Assembly (NCBI GenBank): GCA_964526505.1
Contig: CAZGJC010000016.1
Span: 1-37,650 of the forward strand
Direction: 5' to 3'
DNA: 37,650 nucleotides
Source of the DNA: SVTX01 sp964526505
GTDB lineage: Bacteria; Bacillota; Clostridia; Oscillospirales; CAG-272
The position numbers were made by a program, and so were the translations under genes. Each line of letters starts with the position of its first letter. Positions within the stretch are counted from its first letter, which is position 1. The notes beneath the pieces are model-generated. The model was not told the DNA's origin. It did no database searches and saw only the letters and a list, made by a program, of their open reading frames with translations. Of this stretch, positions 16,719-26,004 are shown piece by piece.

Positions 16719-18884
16719 ATGAAAAAAATAACGAAGTTATTATGCTTTATATTCGTAATCGTTATGGTTGCCTCCTGTGCGGTTTGCGTTTCAAGTGCAA
16801 GTTCCGCATATCAGACGTATACGTATTCGATATCGGGCTATCCGTTGCTTTCACCGGATGCATACACGCCTGATACGACGATAGATTCGGCATATATGGG
16901 TCTTGACCTTGATATCAGCGGTGCTTGCGACCTTGAAACCGACGATGACAATAACGTATATATAGCAGATACGAAAAACAACAGAATAGTATGTCTTGAC
17001 CGTTACTACAAGGTGGATTTTATAATCAGCGATTTTATAAACGATCAGGGTGTTCCCGAAACACTTACCGAACCCGAAGGCGTATTTATTACGGACAAAT
17101 ACATTTGGGTTTGTGATACCGGTGCTTCCAGAATAGTGGTGTTCGACCGTAAAGGCAACTTTGACCGTATAATTCCCGAACCGCAATCCAACTTGTTTGA
17201 AAGCGATTCGATATACAAGCCAGTGGCACTTGCGGTTGACCAGTACGAACGTATATTCGTAGTTTCGTCTACAACCACAGAGGGTATCATAGTTATGACC
17301 GAAACCGGTGAATTTACCGGATTTATCGGAGCCCAAGCCGTTACGGTATCCGCTTGGGAAGCACTTTGGAAGAAATTCCAAACACAAGATCAGAAAGATT
17401 CGCAAATTCAAGCAACTTCAAGTGAGTACAACAATATTTCGGTAGATTCGAACGGGTTTGTTTACGTTACGACCTCTACCGTAGATACCGCATCGCTTGA
17501 AGCGTCCATAGTTTCTTCTTCATCTGTCGGCGGTGTATATTCTTCAACGTATATGCCTGTTAAGATGCTTAACACGAACGGTGAAGAAATTATGAAACGT
17601 AACGGTTTCTGGCCTCCCGTCGGAGAAGTTGCATATGCAAAAACAGCGTATAGCGACAAAGATATTGCGGGAGTTTCAACCATCGTTGACGTGGCGATAG
17701 GCGAAGAGGGAATGTGGTCGATTATTGACCAGAAACGTTCCAAAATATATACTTATGACGATAACGGAAGTTTGCTTTTCGCTTTCGGTGATATCGGAAA
17801 TATGCTCGGTAACGTTACAAAGAACGGTCTTGCCGCTATTACTTATCAGGGTTCGAAAATGCTCGTGCTTGATAAGCAGGCGTCAAAAATCGTTGTTTAT
17901 AAGAGAACGGAATACGGCGACATTCTCGTAGACGCTCTCAGAGCGGAAAACGAACAGGATTTTGACCTTGCCATCAGTTATTGGGCAGAGGTATTGCAAA
18001 GAAACTCGAACTTTGACGCCGCTTACGTCGGAATCGGTCAGGCTATGTACCGAAACGGCGAATACGAAGCGTCACTGGAACAGTTTGAGGCGGCTTACGA
18101 TACGGACAACTGGTCTAAATCTTATAAGGAAATAAGAAAAGAATGGATGTCTGATTACTTTATCCTTCTTATTGTTATAATAGTTGCGGTAATTGCGGCA
18201 TTCGTACTCTTCTTCAAGTTTGTCGGAAAAGTAAACAAGAAAGCAACTCACTCGGGAAAGAAAAAGACTTACGGTCAGGAACTTGCATACGGATTCTATC
18301 TTATGTTCCACCCGTTTGACGGATTCTGGGATTTGAAGCACGAAAAGAGAGGTTCTATTCGTGCGTCGATTACGTACATTGCAATAACGGTAGCGGCATT
18401 CTTCTATCAGGGAATAGGTTCGGGATACCTTTCGAACCCGACCGGAAATTACTCTGGACTTATATCGCAAGGACTCAGTGTTTTGGTTCCGCTTGCATTG
18501 TTCGTTGTTGCAAACTGGTGTCTTACAACACTTTTCGACGGCGAAGGAAGTCTCAAAGACGTATTTATCGCATCGTCGTACAGCCTTCTCCCGCTTCCAC
18601 TTCTTTTGATTCCTTCGACCATATATGCAAACGTTGCTACGGTTGATGAACTTGATATTGTAAACGTTATATACGTTGTTGCACTTATTTGGGTCGGCAT
18701 GCTCTTGTTCTTCGGAACAATGGTAACTCACGACTATACAATGGGTAAAAACGTTGTTACAGTACTTGGAACGCTTGTCGGAATGGTATTTATTATGTTT
18801 ATTGCGATTTTGTTCTCATCGCTTGTCGGCAAGATGATAAGCCTTGTTACGAGTATCGTATCGGAAATTCAATACCGAATGTAA
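16719..18884 (+). CDS. NHL-propeller/TPR/YIP1-domain membrane protein
   Basis: This 721-aa three-part protein has a signal peptide (about 1-29), then a beta-propeller-like region of NHL-type repeats (about 55-400; repeats such as DDDNNVYIADTKNNRIVCLD and DKYIWVCDTGASRIVVFDR). A TPR pair follows (about 407-470: DFDLAISYWAEVLQRNSNFDAAYVGIGQAMYRNGEYEASLEQFEAA is the core), then a transmembrane helix (about 478-505) and a C-terminal YIP1 domain with four to five helices (about 518-721). The propeller and TPR would lie outside the cell. Its exact role is unknown; scaffold or gate for the transporters is inference. The ATG at 16719 follows GGGAGG by 7 nt; an upstream TTG codon is unsupported. It sits between permease pair 1 and the DUF5696-like gene. 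Confidence 0.78.
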   Translation: MKKITKLLCFIFVIVMVASCAVCVSSASSAYQTYTYSISGYPLLSPDAYTPDTTIDSAYMGLDLDISGACDLETDDDNNVYIADTKNNRIVCLDRYYKVDFIISDFINDQGVPETLTEPEGVFITDKYIWVCDTGASRIVVFDRKGNFDRIIPEPQSNLFESDSIYKPVALAVDQYERIFVVSSTTTEGIIVMTETGEFTGFIGAQAVTVSAWEALWKKFQTQDQKDSQIQATSSEYNNISVDSNGFVYVTTSTVDTASLEASIVSSSSVGGVYSSTYMPVKMLNTNGEEIMKRNGFWPPVGEVAYAKTAYSDKDIAGVSTIVDVAIGEEGMWSIIDQKRSKIYTYDDNGSLLFAFGDIGNMLGNVTKNGLAAITYQGSKMLVLDKQASKIVVYKRTEYGDILVDALRAENEQDFDLAISYWAEVLQRNSNFDAAYVGIGQAMYRNGEYEASLEQFEAAYDTDNWSKSYKEIRKEWMSDYFILLIVIIVAVIAAFVLFFKFVGKVNKKATHSGKKKTYGQELAYGFYLMFHPFDGFWDLKHEKRGSIRASITYIAITVAAFFYQGIGSGYLSNPTGNYSGLISQGLSVLVPLALFVVANWCLTTLFDGEGSLKDVFIASSYSLLPLPLLLIPSTIYANVATVDELDIVNVIYVVALIWVGMLLFFGTMVTHDYTMGKNVVTVLGTLVGMVFIMFIAILFSSLVGKMISLVTSIVSEIQYRM

Positions 18885-18906
18885 ATTAGCAGATAGGAGA
18901 TTTATA

Positions 18907-21900
18907 ATGAAAAAATTTAATAAAATTGTATCGTTGCTCTTAACTGTTGTTATGTTGATCGGTTCATTGACCGCACTTTTGACTGTAAACGTATTTGCTG
19001 CGGATTCATTCGACGAGGACGGTATTCACTACGAGAAAATCGAAAACGCAAAAACAGCAGAGGACTATACAGAAAAACTTTATAAAAATGCCGATGAAAA
19101 AATCGCAACGATGCAGCTTGCATTCCGCAGTAACGGATACAAGATATACGTAGACGATTTCAGCGGTGAAGTTGCGGTTGTTAATGAGGCTACGGGTGAA
19201 AAACTTTTCACAAACCCTTGGGACGTAGCGGCGGATAAGTCGTCAAACTCAACTGATGACGATTCGACAACCGGTAGTATTAAAGAGCAGTTGCTCTCGC
19301 AGATAGAAATTTCATTTACGGATTTGAAGGGTCAAAGTTACACTTATACGAGTTTCCGTATGGCGTCTTTGAAAGATCAGGTCGTTGTAAAGAGTATAAA
19401 GGGCGGTATTCGTGTTGAATACACCATAGGAAGAGAGCAGTCCAAAATGCTTGTTCCTCACTACATTGAGGCAAGCAGATTTGAAAGTCTTATTAAAGAC
19501 AACGTTGTCGAGGGTATGAAACCCACGGACCCCACGGGATTCTACACCGAAAAATTCCTTGCGGAATTTACGGCGGTTTCATTATATGAAATCGATGGCG
19601 AGGGAAAATTTGTTCTGGACGAAAACGGAGAAAAAATCAAAAGATCCGAAGTAGAACAGAAGAAACTTCTTGCCGACTTCCCGGCACTCAAAGACATAGA
19701 CCTTATGTATACTTTGGCAGAGGACGTTTCGTCAACAACTCTGTCTCGTCTCGAACAAGACATAAAGACATATTGTCCCGAGTACACGTACGAAGAGATG
19801 GAATATGACCATGAAATGACAAAATACGAGGCAGATGATGAAAATCCTCCTGTATTTAAAATGGCTCTTGAATATACCATCGATGACGAAGGACTCAGTG
19901 TAAGACTTCCCGCAAACGGTATTCGTTTCAACGAGTCGCTTTACACGCTCAACTCCCTTGTTGTTCTTCCTTATATGGGTGCGGGCAGCAACTGGAATGA
20001 CGGCTATAACTTGATGCCTGACGGTGCCGGTGCTTTGTATGAATTTGACGAACCCGGTGTAACCACTTCGCCCATGTCATCATACAACCAGATATACGGT
20101 GCCGACTATGCTTACCATTCACTTACCGGAACTTATGAAAAGACTATAAGATATCCTGTATTCGGTACAGCGGTGTATTCCAAGGAATATGTTTATACTT
20201 CGGCTGACGGAACGGAAACCGTGGTTGACGGTTCTCTTGTAAGCAAAGTGGAAAGCGAAAGAGACGTTGACGTTGACGACAAGATTTACGGGGACGTTTA
20301 TTCGGCTGTAAATTATATAGTTTCAAATTCTTCGGGAAATACTCTTGAAATAAAGGAAAAGAAGAGCGGATTCCTCGCAATTATAGAAGAGGGAGACGCA
20401 CTTACGCAAATCGCATCATATCACGGCGGTAACCAAAACGATTACAACTCCGTAAAGATGCAGTTTACGCCCCGTCCGTCCGACACGTACAACCTCCAAG
20501 AATCGCTTTCCGTATCGGGACTTGGTGAGTGGACAGTTGTAAGTGAACGTAAATATCTCGGCAACTACAAAATGAGATATGTTATGCTTGCAGACGGAGA
20601 CGTAGCAAGCGAAACGGAAGAAACCGTATATGACGCATCGTGGCTCGGTATGGCGGTTGCATATCGTGATTATCTTACCAATCAAGGAGTACTTACACCT
20701 CTTTCAAGTGATGATCTGACAGACGATATTCCTCTTTACATTGAGTCTTTCGGTGCTCTTGAAACGGTTGAAAGAATTCTTTCGATTCCCGTGAATACGA
20801 TGAAAGCCCTTACTTCTTTCGAAGACATAATCGCTATGTATGAGGATTTGTCAGGCGAGGATACGGGTATAAACAACATCAATTTCAAACTTACGGGATA
20901 CACAAACGGCGGTATGACGTATACCGTTCCCAAAAAACTTAAATTCGAACGTGTTGTAGGCGGAAAGAAAGGATTCCAGTCCTTGCTTGATTATGCCGCA
21001 AAAATTTCGGAAAAAGAAAATTCAAATCTCGGAATATTCCCCGATTTTGATTTTGCTTACGTTATAAGCCAGTCTGCTTTTGACGGTGTTAACATCAAAA
21101 AACAGGTTTCAAAGACTATCGACGACAGATATGCAAGTAAGAGAGTATACAGTGCTACACAGCAGAAGTACGTAAGTTATTATGACCTTGCAATCTCTCC
21201 CGCATATTTCTCCGAATTCTATGAAAAACTTGTTGATAATTATCTTAAATATGATAATCTCAACGGTATTTCAATCGGTTCTCTCGGCAATTCGCTCAAC
21301 TCCGACTTTGATGAGGACGAACCTTATAACCGTGAGGACTCAAAAGAATATACCGTTAAAGCATTTAAGTATATCAGCGAAAAACTTGAAAACGTTGACG
21401 TAATGACGTCCGGTGGTAACTCCTACGTTTGGAAATACGTTGACCACATTCTCGACGTTTCTCTTGACTCTTCACGCCAGAGTCGTTCGTCAAGTTCAGT
21501 GCCTTTTATAGGCGTCGTACTCCACGGTTCGATACAGTTTGCCGGCGAGCCTCTCAATATGGAAGGCGATATGCAGTATGCAATGCTTAAAGCGATTGAA
21601 AACGGAGCATCTCCGTATTTCATCCTTTCATATCAGAATACGGAAAAACTCAAAGAGTCGTCAACGCTCAGCAAATACTATTCCATCAGATACGATATAT
21701 GGAAAGATGACCTTATCTCAACGTATAACAGCCTCAACGAGGTTCTCGGAGACGTTCAAGATAAGTATATTATCGACCATATAACGATAAGCGATGCGGT
21801 TCGTGTTCCCGACACCGATGAGAAAGAATCTGATATCATCGAATCTATCGAAAACTACATCAAGTATCAGGATAACTACTTTGAAAATATCCGTGCAGAG

Positions 21901-23076
21901 GCTGAACGCTTGCTCAGCAATGCAATAGCCGAGGGTAAGGCTGCCGAAGTGGCGGTTCTCGAAAACGTTGTTTCTGCCACAAGCAGATACAGCGAACTTT
22001 CAACGGCTTATGAAACTCTTCTTAAAGATATTGCAACGTGGAAGGGTGGAGATAATTCTGTCAGACTTTTGACAAGAATTAAGAACAACTTCAATATTTT
22101 GAGCGGTGACGCATACAGCAAACTTCGCAAGTCGGTTGAAGAAGTTGCAAAGTATATTGAAGCGACACGTGATGCAAACGCTATCATTTCCGCTAATACA
22201 ACGGATGCTCTCTTGCTTGCAGAGGCAGTAAACCGCCTTGCACTTATGGAGGGTTACAACAATTACAACGTTCTTACACTTTCTCAGATATCCGAAGGAT
22301 TTTCGAGATCTATGACGCTTATCGATCAGGAAGACTGGATTTACGGTATGCCTACCTATATTTACGGTATAGCGTCAGATAAGTACGTTTACGTTATAGG
22401 TTCTTACGAACATGGATTTGAAGCATACTACAAGAACAACGGTTCTAATGTAAAAATTACGAGCAAGGATATTCTCAATGAAATCCTCATCGAAAAGAAC
22501 CAACTCAAAAAGGATTTGTCGTCAAGCGAAAAAATGCTCAGCAAGAACGTAACACGTAACGGAGAGTTGGTTGACTTGTCCGCAATCGGTGCAAAACTTT
22601 ACGTCAACGGAAAACTTGTTGATACCTCTGACGTAAATATTTACTACGATTCTTCAGACGGAGTTTACTATTCCGCATACAAGGACAGACAGGGAACTAT
22701 GCAGTACGTGCATTACACACTTCAACTTTCGTTTGCATCTATGCTCAACGATGAAAGTATCGGTGCAAATGCGATGATTCGAGAAATAATCGATTCCGTG
22801 AAAGAGTATGATGCGGAACTCGGTGCAACGTTCGAAGCAAAATATGACGAAGCACTCAAAGAAGAGGATAAGAAAGACGAAGTGGTTGACAACGAAGAGA
22901 ACGAAGAAGAGAATTCCAAGTACTCTGTTGACAACGTTGTGGTTGTGACTTACGGAACAGGCAATACGGCGTATAAGTACGTAATTCTTAACTATAACAA
23001 TTTCAGTGTCAAAGTTACTTTCAACGGCATTGAATACACAATTCCCGCATACAACTATGTGGCACTTATGGCATAA
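18907..23076 (+). CDS. Large secreted DUF5696-like protein
   Basis: This 1389-aa exported protein has a signal peptide (about 1-31, VFA/AD). An N-terminal beta-rich part contains a glycosidase-like DGAGALYEFDEPG stretch (about 375). A middle region (about 610-965) alternates strands and helices (GIFPDFDFAYV, LNGISIGSLGNSLNSDFDEDEP, DVMTSGGNSYVWKYVDHILDV), which resembles a TIM barrel. A helical segment (about 975-1110) and an acidic C-terminal beta part follow. I assign it to DUF5696 by overall pattern and by company with YIP1 and permease genes; no function is established to my knowledge. A glycan-hydrolase or glycan-binding role is inference and no catalytic pair can be named. AGGAGA precedes the ATG at 18907; the in-frame ATG at 18844 overlaps the previous gene and is unsupported. 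Confidence 0.7.
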   Translation: MKKFNKIVSLLLTVVMLIGSLTALLTVNVFAADSFDEDGIHYEKIENAKTAEDYTEKLYKNADEKIATMQLAFRSNGYKIYVDDFSGEVAVVNEATGEKLFTNPWDVAADKSSNSTDDDSTTGSIKEQLLSQIEISFTDLKGQSYTYTSFRMASLKDQVVVKSIKGGIRVEYTIGREQSKMLVPHYIEASRFESLIKDNVVEGMKPTDPTGFYTEKFLAEFTAVSLYEIDGEGKFVLDENGEKIKRSEVEQKKLLADFPALKDIDLMYTLAEDVSSTTLSRLEQDIKTYCPEYTYEEMEYDHEMTKYEADDENPPVFKMALEYTIDDEGLSVRLPANGIRFNESLYTLNSLVVLPYMGAGSNWNDGYNLMPDGAGALYEFDEPGVTTSPMSSYNQIYGADYAYHSLTGTYEKTIRYPVFGTAVYSKEYVYTSADGTETVVDGSLVSKVESERDVDVDDKIYGDVYSAVNYIVSNSSGNTLEIKEKKSGFLAIIEEGDALTQIASYHGGNQNDYNSVKMQFTPRPSDTYNLQESLSVSGLGEWTVVSERKYLGNYKMRYVMLADGDVASETEETVYDASWLGMAVAYRDYLTNQGVLTPLSSDDLTDDIPLYIESFGALETVERILSIPVNTMKALTSFEDIIAMYEDLSGEDTGINNINFKLTGYTNGGMTYTVPKKLKFERVVGGKKGFQSLLDYAAKISEKENSNLGIFPDFDFAYVISQSAFDGVNIKKQVSKTIDDRYASKRVYSATQQKYVSYYDLAISPAYFSEFYEKLVDNYLKYDNLNGISIGSLGNSLNSDFDEDEPYNREDSKEYTVKAFKYISEKLENVDVMTSGGNSYVWKYVDHILDVSLDSSRQSRSSSSVPFIGVVLHGSIQFAGEPLNMEGDMQYAMLKAIENGASPYFILSYQNTEKLKESSTLSKYYSIRYDIWKDDLISTYNSLNEVLGDVQDKYIIDHITISDAVRVPDTDEKESDIIESIENYIKYQDNYFENIRAEAERLLSNAIAEGKAAEVAVLENVVSATSRYSELSTAYETLLKDIATWKGGDNSVRLLTRIKNNFNILSGDAYSKLRKSVEEVAKYIEATRDANAIISANTTDALLLAEAVNRLALMEGYNNYNVLTLSQISEGFSRSMTLIDQEDWIYGMPTYIYGIASDKYVYVIGSYEHGFEAYYKNNGSNVKITSKDILNEILIEKNQLKKDLSSSEKMLSKNVTRNGELVDLSAIGAKLYVNGKLVDTSDVNIYYDSSDGVYYSAYKDRQGTMQYVHYTLQLSFASMLNDESIGANAMIREIIDSVKEYDAELGATFEAKYDEALKEEDKKDEVVDNEENEEENSKYSVDNVVVVTYGTGNTAYKYVILNYNNFSVKVTFNGIEYTIPAYNYVALMA

Positions 23077-23096
23077 GAAAGGAGGTATAAATAATT

Positions 23097-24056
23097 ATGA
23101 CAGGCGAAATGGAAATTAAGCAAGTTCAGAAGAAGAGAAAAATAAAATCTCTCGACAAAAGAAAAGCCAGAAAAGGCTGGTTATTTGTACTTCCGTTTGT
23201 AATAGGATTCTTGTGCATTTATCTTCCTATTATAAAGGACTCCGTATGGTATACGTTCAATCACCTTCAAGTTATTCCCACCGGTGGATTTACACTTGAA
23301 TTTGTCGGACTTGACAATTACAGCGAGGCATTATTCGGAAAATACGGAACAACGTTCTTGCAGACGTTGACATCGGGTATAGGAGAACTTATCATTGATA
23401 TACCTTGTATACTCTTGTTTGCATTGTTTATGGCAGTTCTTCTTAACCAAAAAATGGTGGGTCGTGCCGCATTCCGTGCAATATTCTTCCTGCCCGTTGT
23501 ATTGGCAACAGGATTTATGACGTCCCTCAGCCTTATGGACACTACAAGTGACATAATGGGTGGCGGAATTGATAACGGTTCGGGTTCAAGTACTGCCGAC
23601 GACTTCATATCTTCGATAGACCTGGAAGGACTGTTTGAAAATATGAAAGTCGGTCAAGGTCTTGTAGACTACGTAGTTCAAATGGTAAATAAGATATATA
23701 ACATTGTAAACCGATCGGGTGTACAGATGCTTATATTCTTGTCTGGACTTCAATCAATATCTCCCGCCATTTATGAAGCGTGCCGAATAGATGGTGCGAG
23801 CGGATGGGAAACGTTCTGGAAAATCACGTTCCCGATGATAAGCCCTATGATTCTTGTTAATGCGGTTTATACGGTTATAGATGCATTTACCACAGAGTCG
23901 AATACGGTTATGTCGTATATCTCATCTGTCAAAACTTCTGTCGGTGAAGACGTCACCGGAGCGATGTCGTGGATGTACTTCCTGATAGTTATGCTCATCA
24001 TTGCGGCAGTTGCGGGCATTGTGTCGATGTTCGTATTCTACCAGAGAAAAGATTAA
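23097..24056 (+). CDS. Sugar ABC transporter permease, MalF type (pair 2)
   Basis: A 319-aa membrane subunit of a second CUT1-type importer. After a very basic N-terminus (about 1-25) comes WLFVLPFVIGFLCIYLPIIKD, and later the EAA loop YEACRIDGASGWETFWKITFPMISP. A loop of roughly 55 residues rich in Gly/Ser/Asp (about 150-205) lies between two transmembrane segments on the outer side. AAAGGAGG lies upstream with long spacing (11 nt). It starts 20 bp after the DUF5696-like gene and is followed by its partner. It is clearly different in sequence from the pair 1 permease, so this is not a recent duplication. Confidence 0.92.
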   Translation: MTGEMEIKQVQKKRKIKSLDKRKARKGWLFVLPFVIGFLCIYLPIIKDSVWYTFNHLQVIPTGGFTLEFVGLDNYSEALFGKYGTTFLQTLTSGIGELIIDIPCILLFALFMAVLLNQKMVGRAAFRAIFFLPVVLATGFMTSLSLMDTTSDIMGGGIDNGSGSSTADDFISSIDLEGLFENMKVGQGLVDYVVQMVNKIYNIVNRSGVQMLIFLSGLQSISPAIYEACRIDGASGWETFWKITFPMISPMILVNAVYTVIDAFTTESNTVMSYISSVKTSVGEDVTGAMSWMYFLIVMLIIAAVAGIVSMFVFYQRKD

Positions 24057-24071
24057 GGGAGGAGGCAAAAT

Positions 24072-25214
24072 ATGGATTCAAACAATACCGGTGCAAACCC
24101 TAAAATTCTCAAAGAATCGAAAAACAAAATCAAAGCAGATTTTGAACGCTCTCCCTTAAAGGACAGATTAAAAGCGAAATTCTTAAATTACTACTTTATT
24201 CAAAACGTAGTCGTTAAAATTTTCAGATTTATATTCTTGCTCGGAGTTGCATACGTCGTTCTTTATCCCTTTATAACAAAAGTTGCAGGTTCGTTTATGT
24301 CCCGTGACGACTTTGTTGATACGACGGTAATGCTTATCCCTAAGAACTTCACACTCGAAATATACAAGGCGGTGTGGACGGATTTGGGTTATGCAAAAGC
24401 GTTCCTCAATACGTTTACGCTCTCGATTGTATGTGCCGTTCTCCAAACGTTTGCATGCTGTCTTATAGCGTACGGACTTGCCAAGTACAAGTTCAAGGGT
24501 AATAAAATCTTGTTCCTGTTGGTTGTACTTACGATGGTAATTCCTCACAAGACACTCCAATTCTCGCTTGAAATGGCATTCAGATATTTCGACGTGTTCG
24601 GAATACTTAAATTCCTCAGTGGCGGTGCAAGCATAGGAATAGAGGGAATTGACTCAATCCTTTCGAAAATTTCTCTGTTTGACGCAGGCTCATCAAATGC
24701 GGTTATAGCACAGATAGCAAGAGACCATGCATTGAATCTCAAAGATACTTTCTGGCCTATGATAATTCTTTCGATTACGGGTCTTGCATTCAAGAACGGA
24801 CTTTACATCTTTATGCTTCGTCAGTTCTTCCGTGGCATTCCCGACTCGCTTGAAGAATCCGCATATATTGACGGTTCGGGTGATTTCAGAACGTTTATAC
24901 AAATCATTCTGCCTATGTCCGTGCCTATGATGATTACAGTGTTCCTGTTTGCGTTCTGCTGGCAGTGGACTGACCAATTCTATATAGGAATGTTCTTTGA
25001 CCAAGATAACGTTCCGATGCTTTCGAAACTCTATCTGGATATACCAAATGCGATAGAAAGTTTGGATTACGAGTATGAGGGTCAGGCGGTTTACATTCCT
25101 GCGATACGTAACACGTGTGGACTTATGGTAATTGCTCCTCTTGTAGTTCTTTACGTATTCCTCCAAAGATATCTTGTTGAAGGAATTGAACGTTCGGGTC
25201 TTACCGCAGAATAA
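24072..25214 (+). CDS. Carbohydrate ABC transporter permease, MalG type (pair 2), with insertion
   Basis: A 380-aa second membrane subunit of the second importer, with EAA loop LEESAYIDGSGDFRTFIQIILPMSVP and a MalG-type ending. It is about 100 aa longer than usual. The extra length is a charged N-terminal extension (about 1-45) and an insertion of about 45 residues (180-225) between the helix ending near FGILKFL and DTFWPMIIL, in what should be an outside loop. Such loops can contact binding proteins, as the MalF P2 loop does. GGGAGG precedes the ATG. It is the last gene of the operon, followed 38 bp later by a bidirectional terminator. Confidence 0.92.
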   Translation: MDSNNTGANPKILKESKNKIKADFERSPLKDRLKAKFLNYYFIQNVVVKIFRFIFLLGVAYVVLYPFITKVAGSFMSRDDFVDTTVMLIPKNFTLEIYKAVWTDLGYAKAFLNTFTLSIVCAVLQTFACCLIAYGLAKYKFKGNKILFLLVVLTMVIPHKTLQFSLEMAFRYFDVFGILKFLSGGASIGIEGIDSILSKISLFDAGSSNAVIAQIARDHALNLKDTFWPMIILSITGLAFKNGLYIFMLRQFFRGIPDSLEESAYIDGSGDFRTFIQIILPMSVPMMITVFLFAFCWQWTDQFYIGMFFDQDNVPMLSKLYLDIPNAIESLDYEYEGQAVYIPAIRNTCGLMVIAPLVVLYVFLQRYLVEGIERSGLTAE

Positions 25215-25251
25215 AATCAAATACGTTTGCAAAACTATATTGCAAAAAATG

Positions 25252-25282
25252 AAGGCGTCGACCGTTTTGGTCGACGCCTTTT
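25252..25282. terminator. Bidirectional terminator between the transport operon and sigE
   Basis: AAGGCGTCGACC (25252-25263) pairs perfectly with GGTCGACGCCTT (25269-25280) around a 5-nt loop. T runs lie on both sides (TTTT on plus; ATTTTTTG on minus), so it can end the rightward transport transcript and the leftward spoIIGA-sigE transcript. Confidence 0.9.
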
Positions 25283-25287
25283 GAAAT

Positions 25288-25986
25288 TTAAATCTTGCCT
25301 TGAAGTTGAGTTTTGAGTTGAGATATGATCTTTTTTTCGAGTCTTGAAATGTATGATTGAGATATGCCGAGACTGTCTGCGACTTCTTTTTGAGTCATTT
25401 CACGTTTGCCGTATAAGCCGTAACGAAGTTCTATTATCTGTCTTTCACGTGGAGACAAACGTCCAACTGCATCGTAAATCATCTTGTTTTCTTCTTCACG
25501 TTCTATGGAAGCGGACACGGAATCTTCGTCATTTCCGAGTACGTCGGACAGCAATAATTCGTTGCCGTCCCAGTCTACGTTTAGCGGTTCATCTATTGAT
25601 AGGTCGTTTGAATGGCTTGCATTTTTACGTATGTACATAAGAATTTCATTTTCAATACACCGTGACGCATACGTGGCAAGTTTGATGTTTTTATCGGAGC
25701 AGAAAGTATTTACCGCTTTTATCAACCCTATTGTGCCTATGGATATCAAGTCTTCTATATAAATGCCGGTATTTTCAAATCGCTTTGCAACAAATACAAC
25801 AAGTCGTAGGTTATGCTCAATCAGCAAAGACCTTGCGGTGTCATCCGTTTTTATTTTTGAAATGGCAATTGCCTCTTCGTCTTGGGAAAGCGGTGGCGGA
25901 AGAAGTTCCGGACCGTTTATGTAAAAACATTGATTGTCGATGTGCCAAAAAAATTTTTTAAATTTAATAAACAGTTCTTTAAGCAT
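25288..25986 (-). CDS. sigE: Sporulation sigma factor SigE precursor
   Basis: This 232-aa mother-cell sigma factor is made as an inactive precursor. The N-terminal basic/aromatic pro-segment (about 1-20) is followed by YINGPELLPPPLSQDEE, which matches the region around the cleavage site of B. subtilis pro-sigma-E. Region 2 (LRLVVFVAKRFENTGIYIEDLISIGTIGL is the family hallmark; KLATYASRCIENEILMYIR follows) and region 4 (EMTQKEVADSLGISQSYISRLEKKI) are intact. Its protease gene spoIIGA lies 18 bp upstream. The often-adjacent sigG is absent; a terminator follows directly. AAAGGT precedes the ATG. The gene marks the organism as a spore-former or recent descendant of one. Confidence 0.96.
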   Translation of the reverse strand: MLKELFIKFKKFFWHIDNQCFYINGPELLPPPLSQDEEAIAISKIKTDDTARSLLIEHNLRLVVFVAKRFENTGIYIEDLISIGTIGLIKAVNTFCSDKNIKLATYASRCIENEILMYIRKNASHSNDLSIDEPLNVDWDGNELLLSDVLGNDEDSVSASIEREEENKMIYDAVGRLSPRERQIIELRYGLYGKREMTQKEVADSLGISQSYISRLEKKIISQLKTQLQGKI

Positions 25987-26004
25987 AAAATTACCTTTCC
26001 GATT

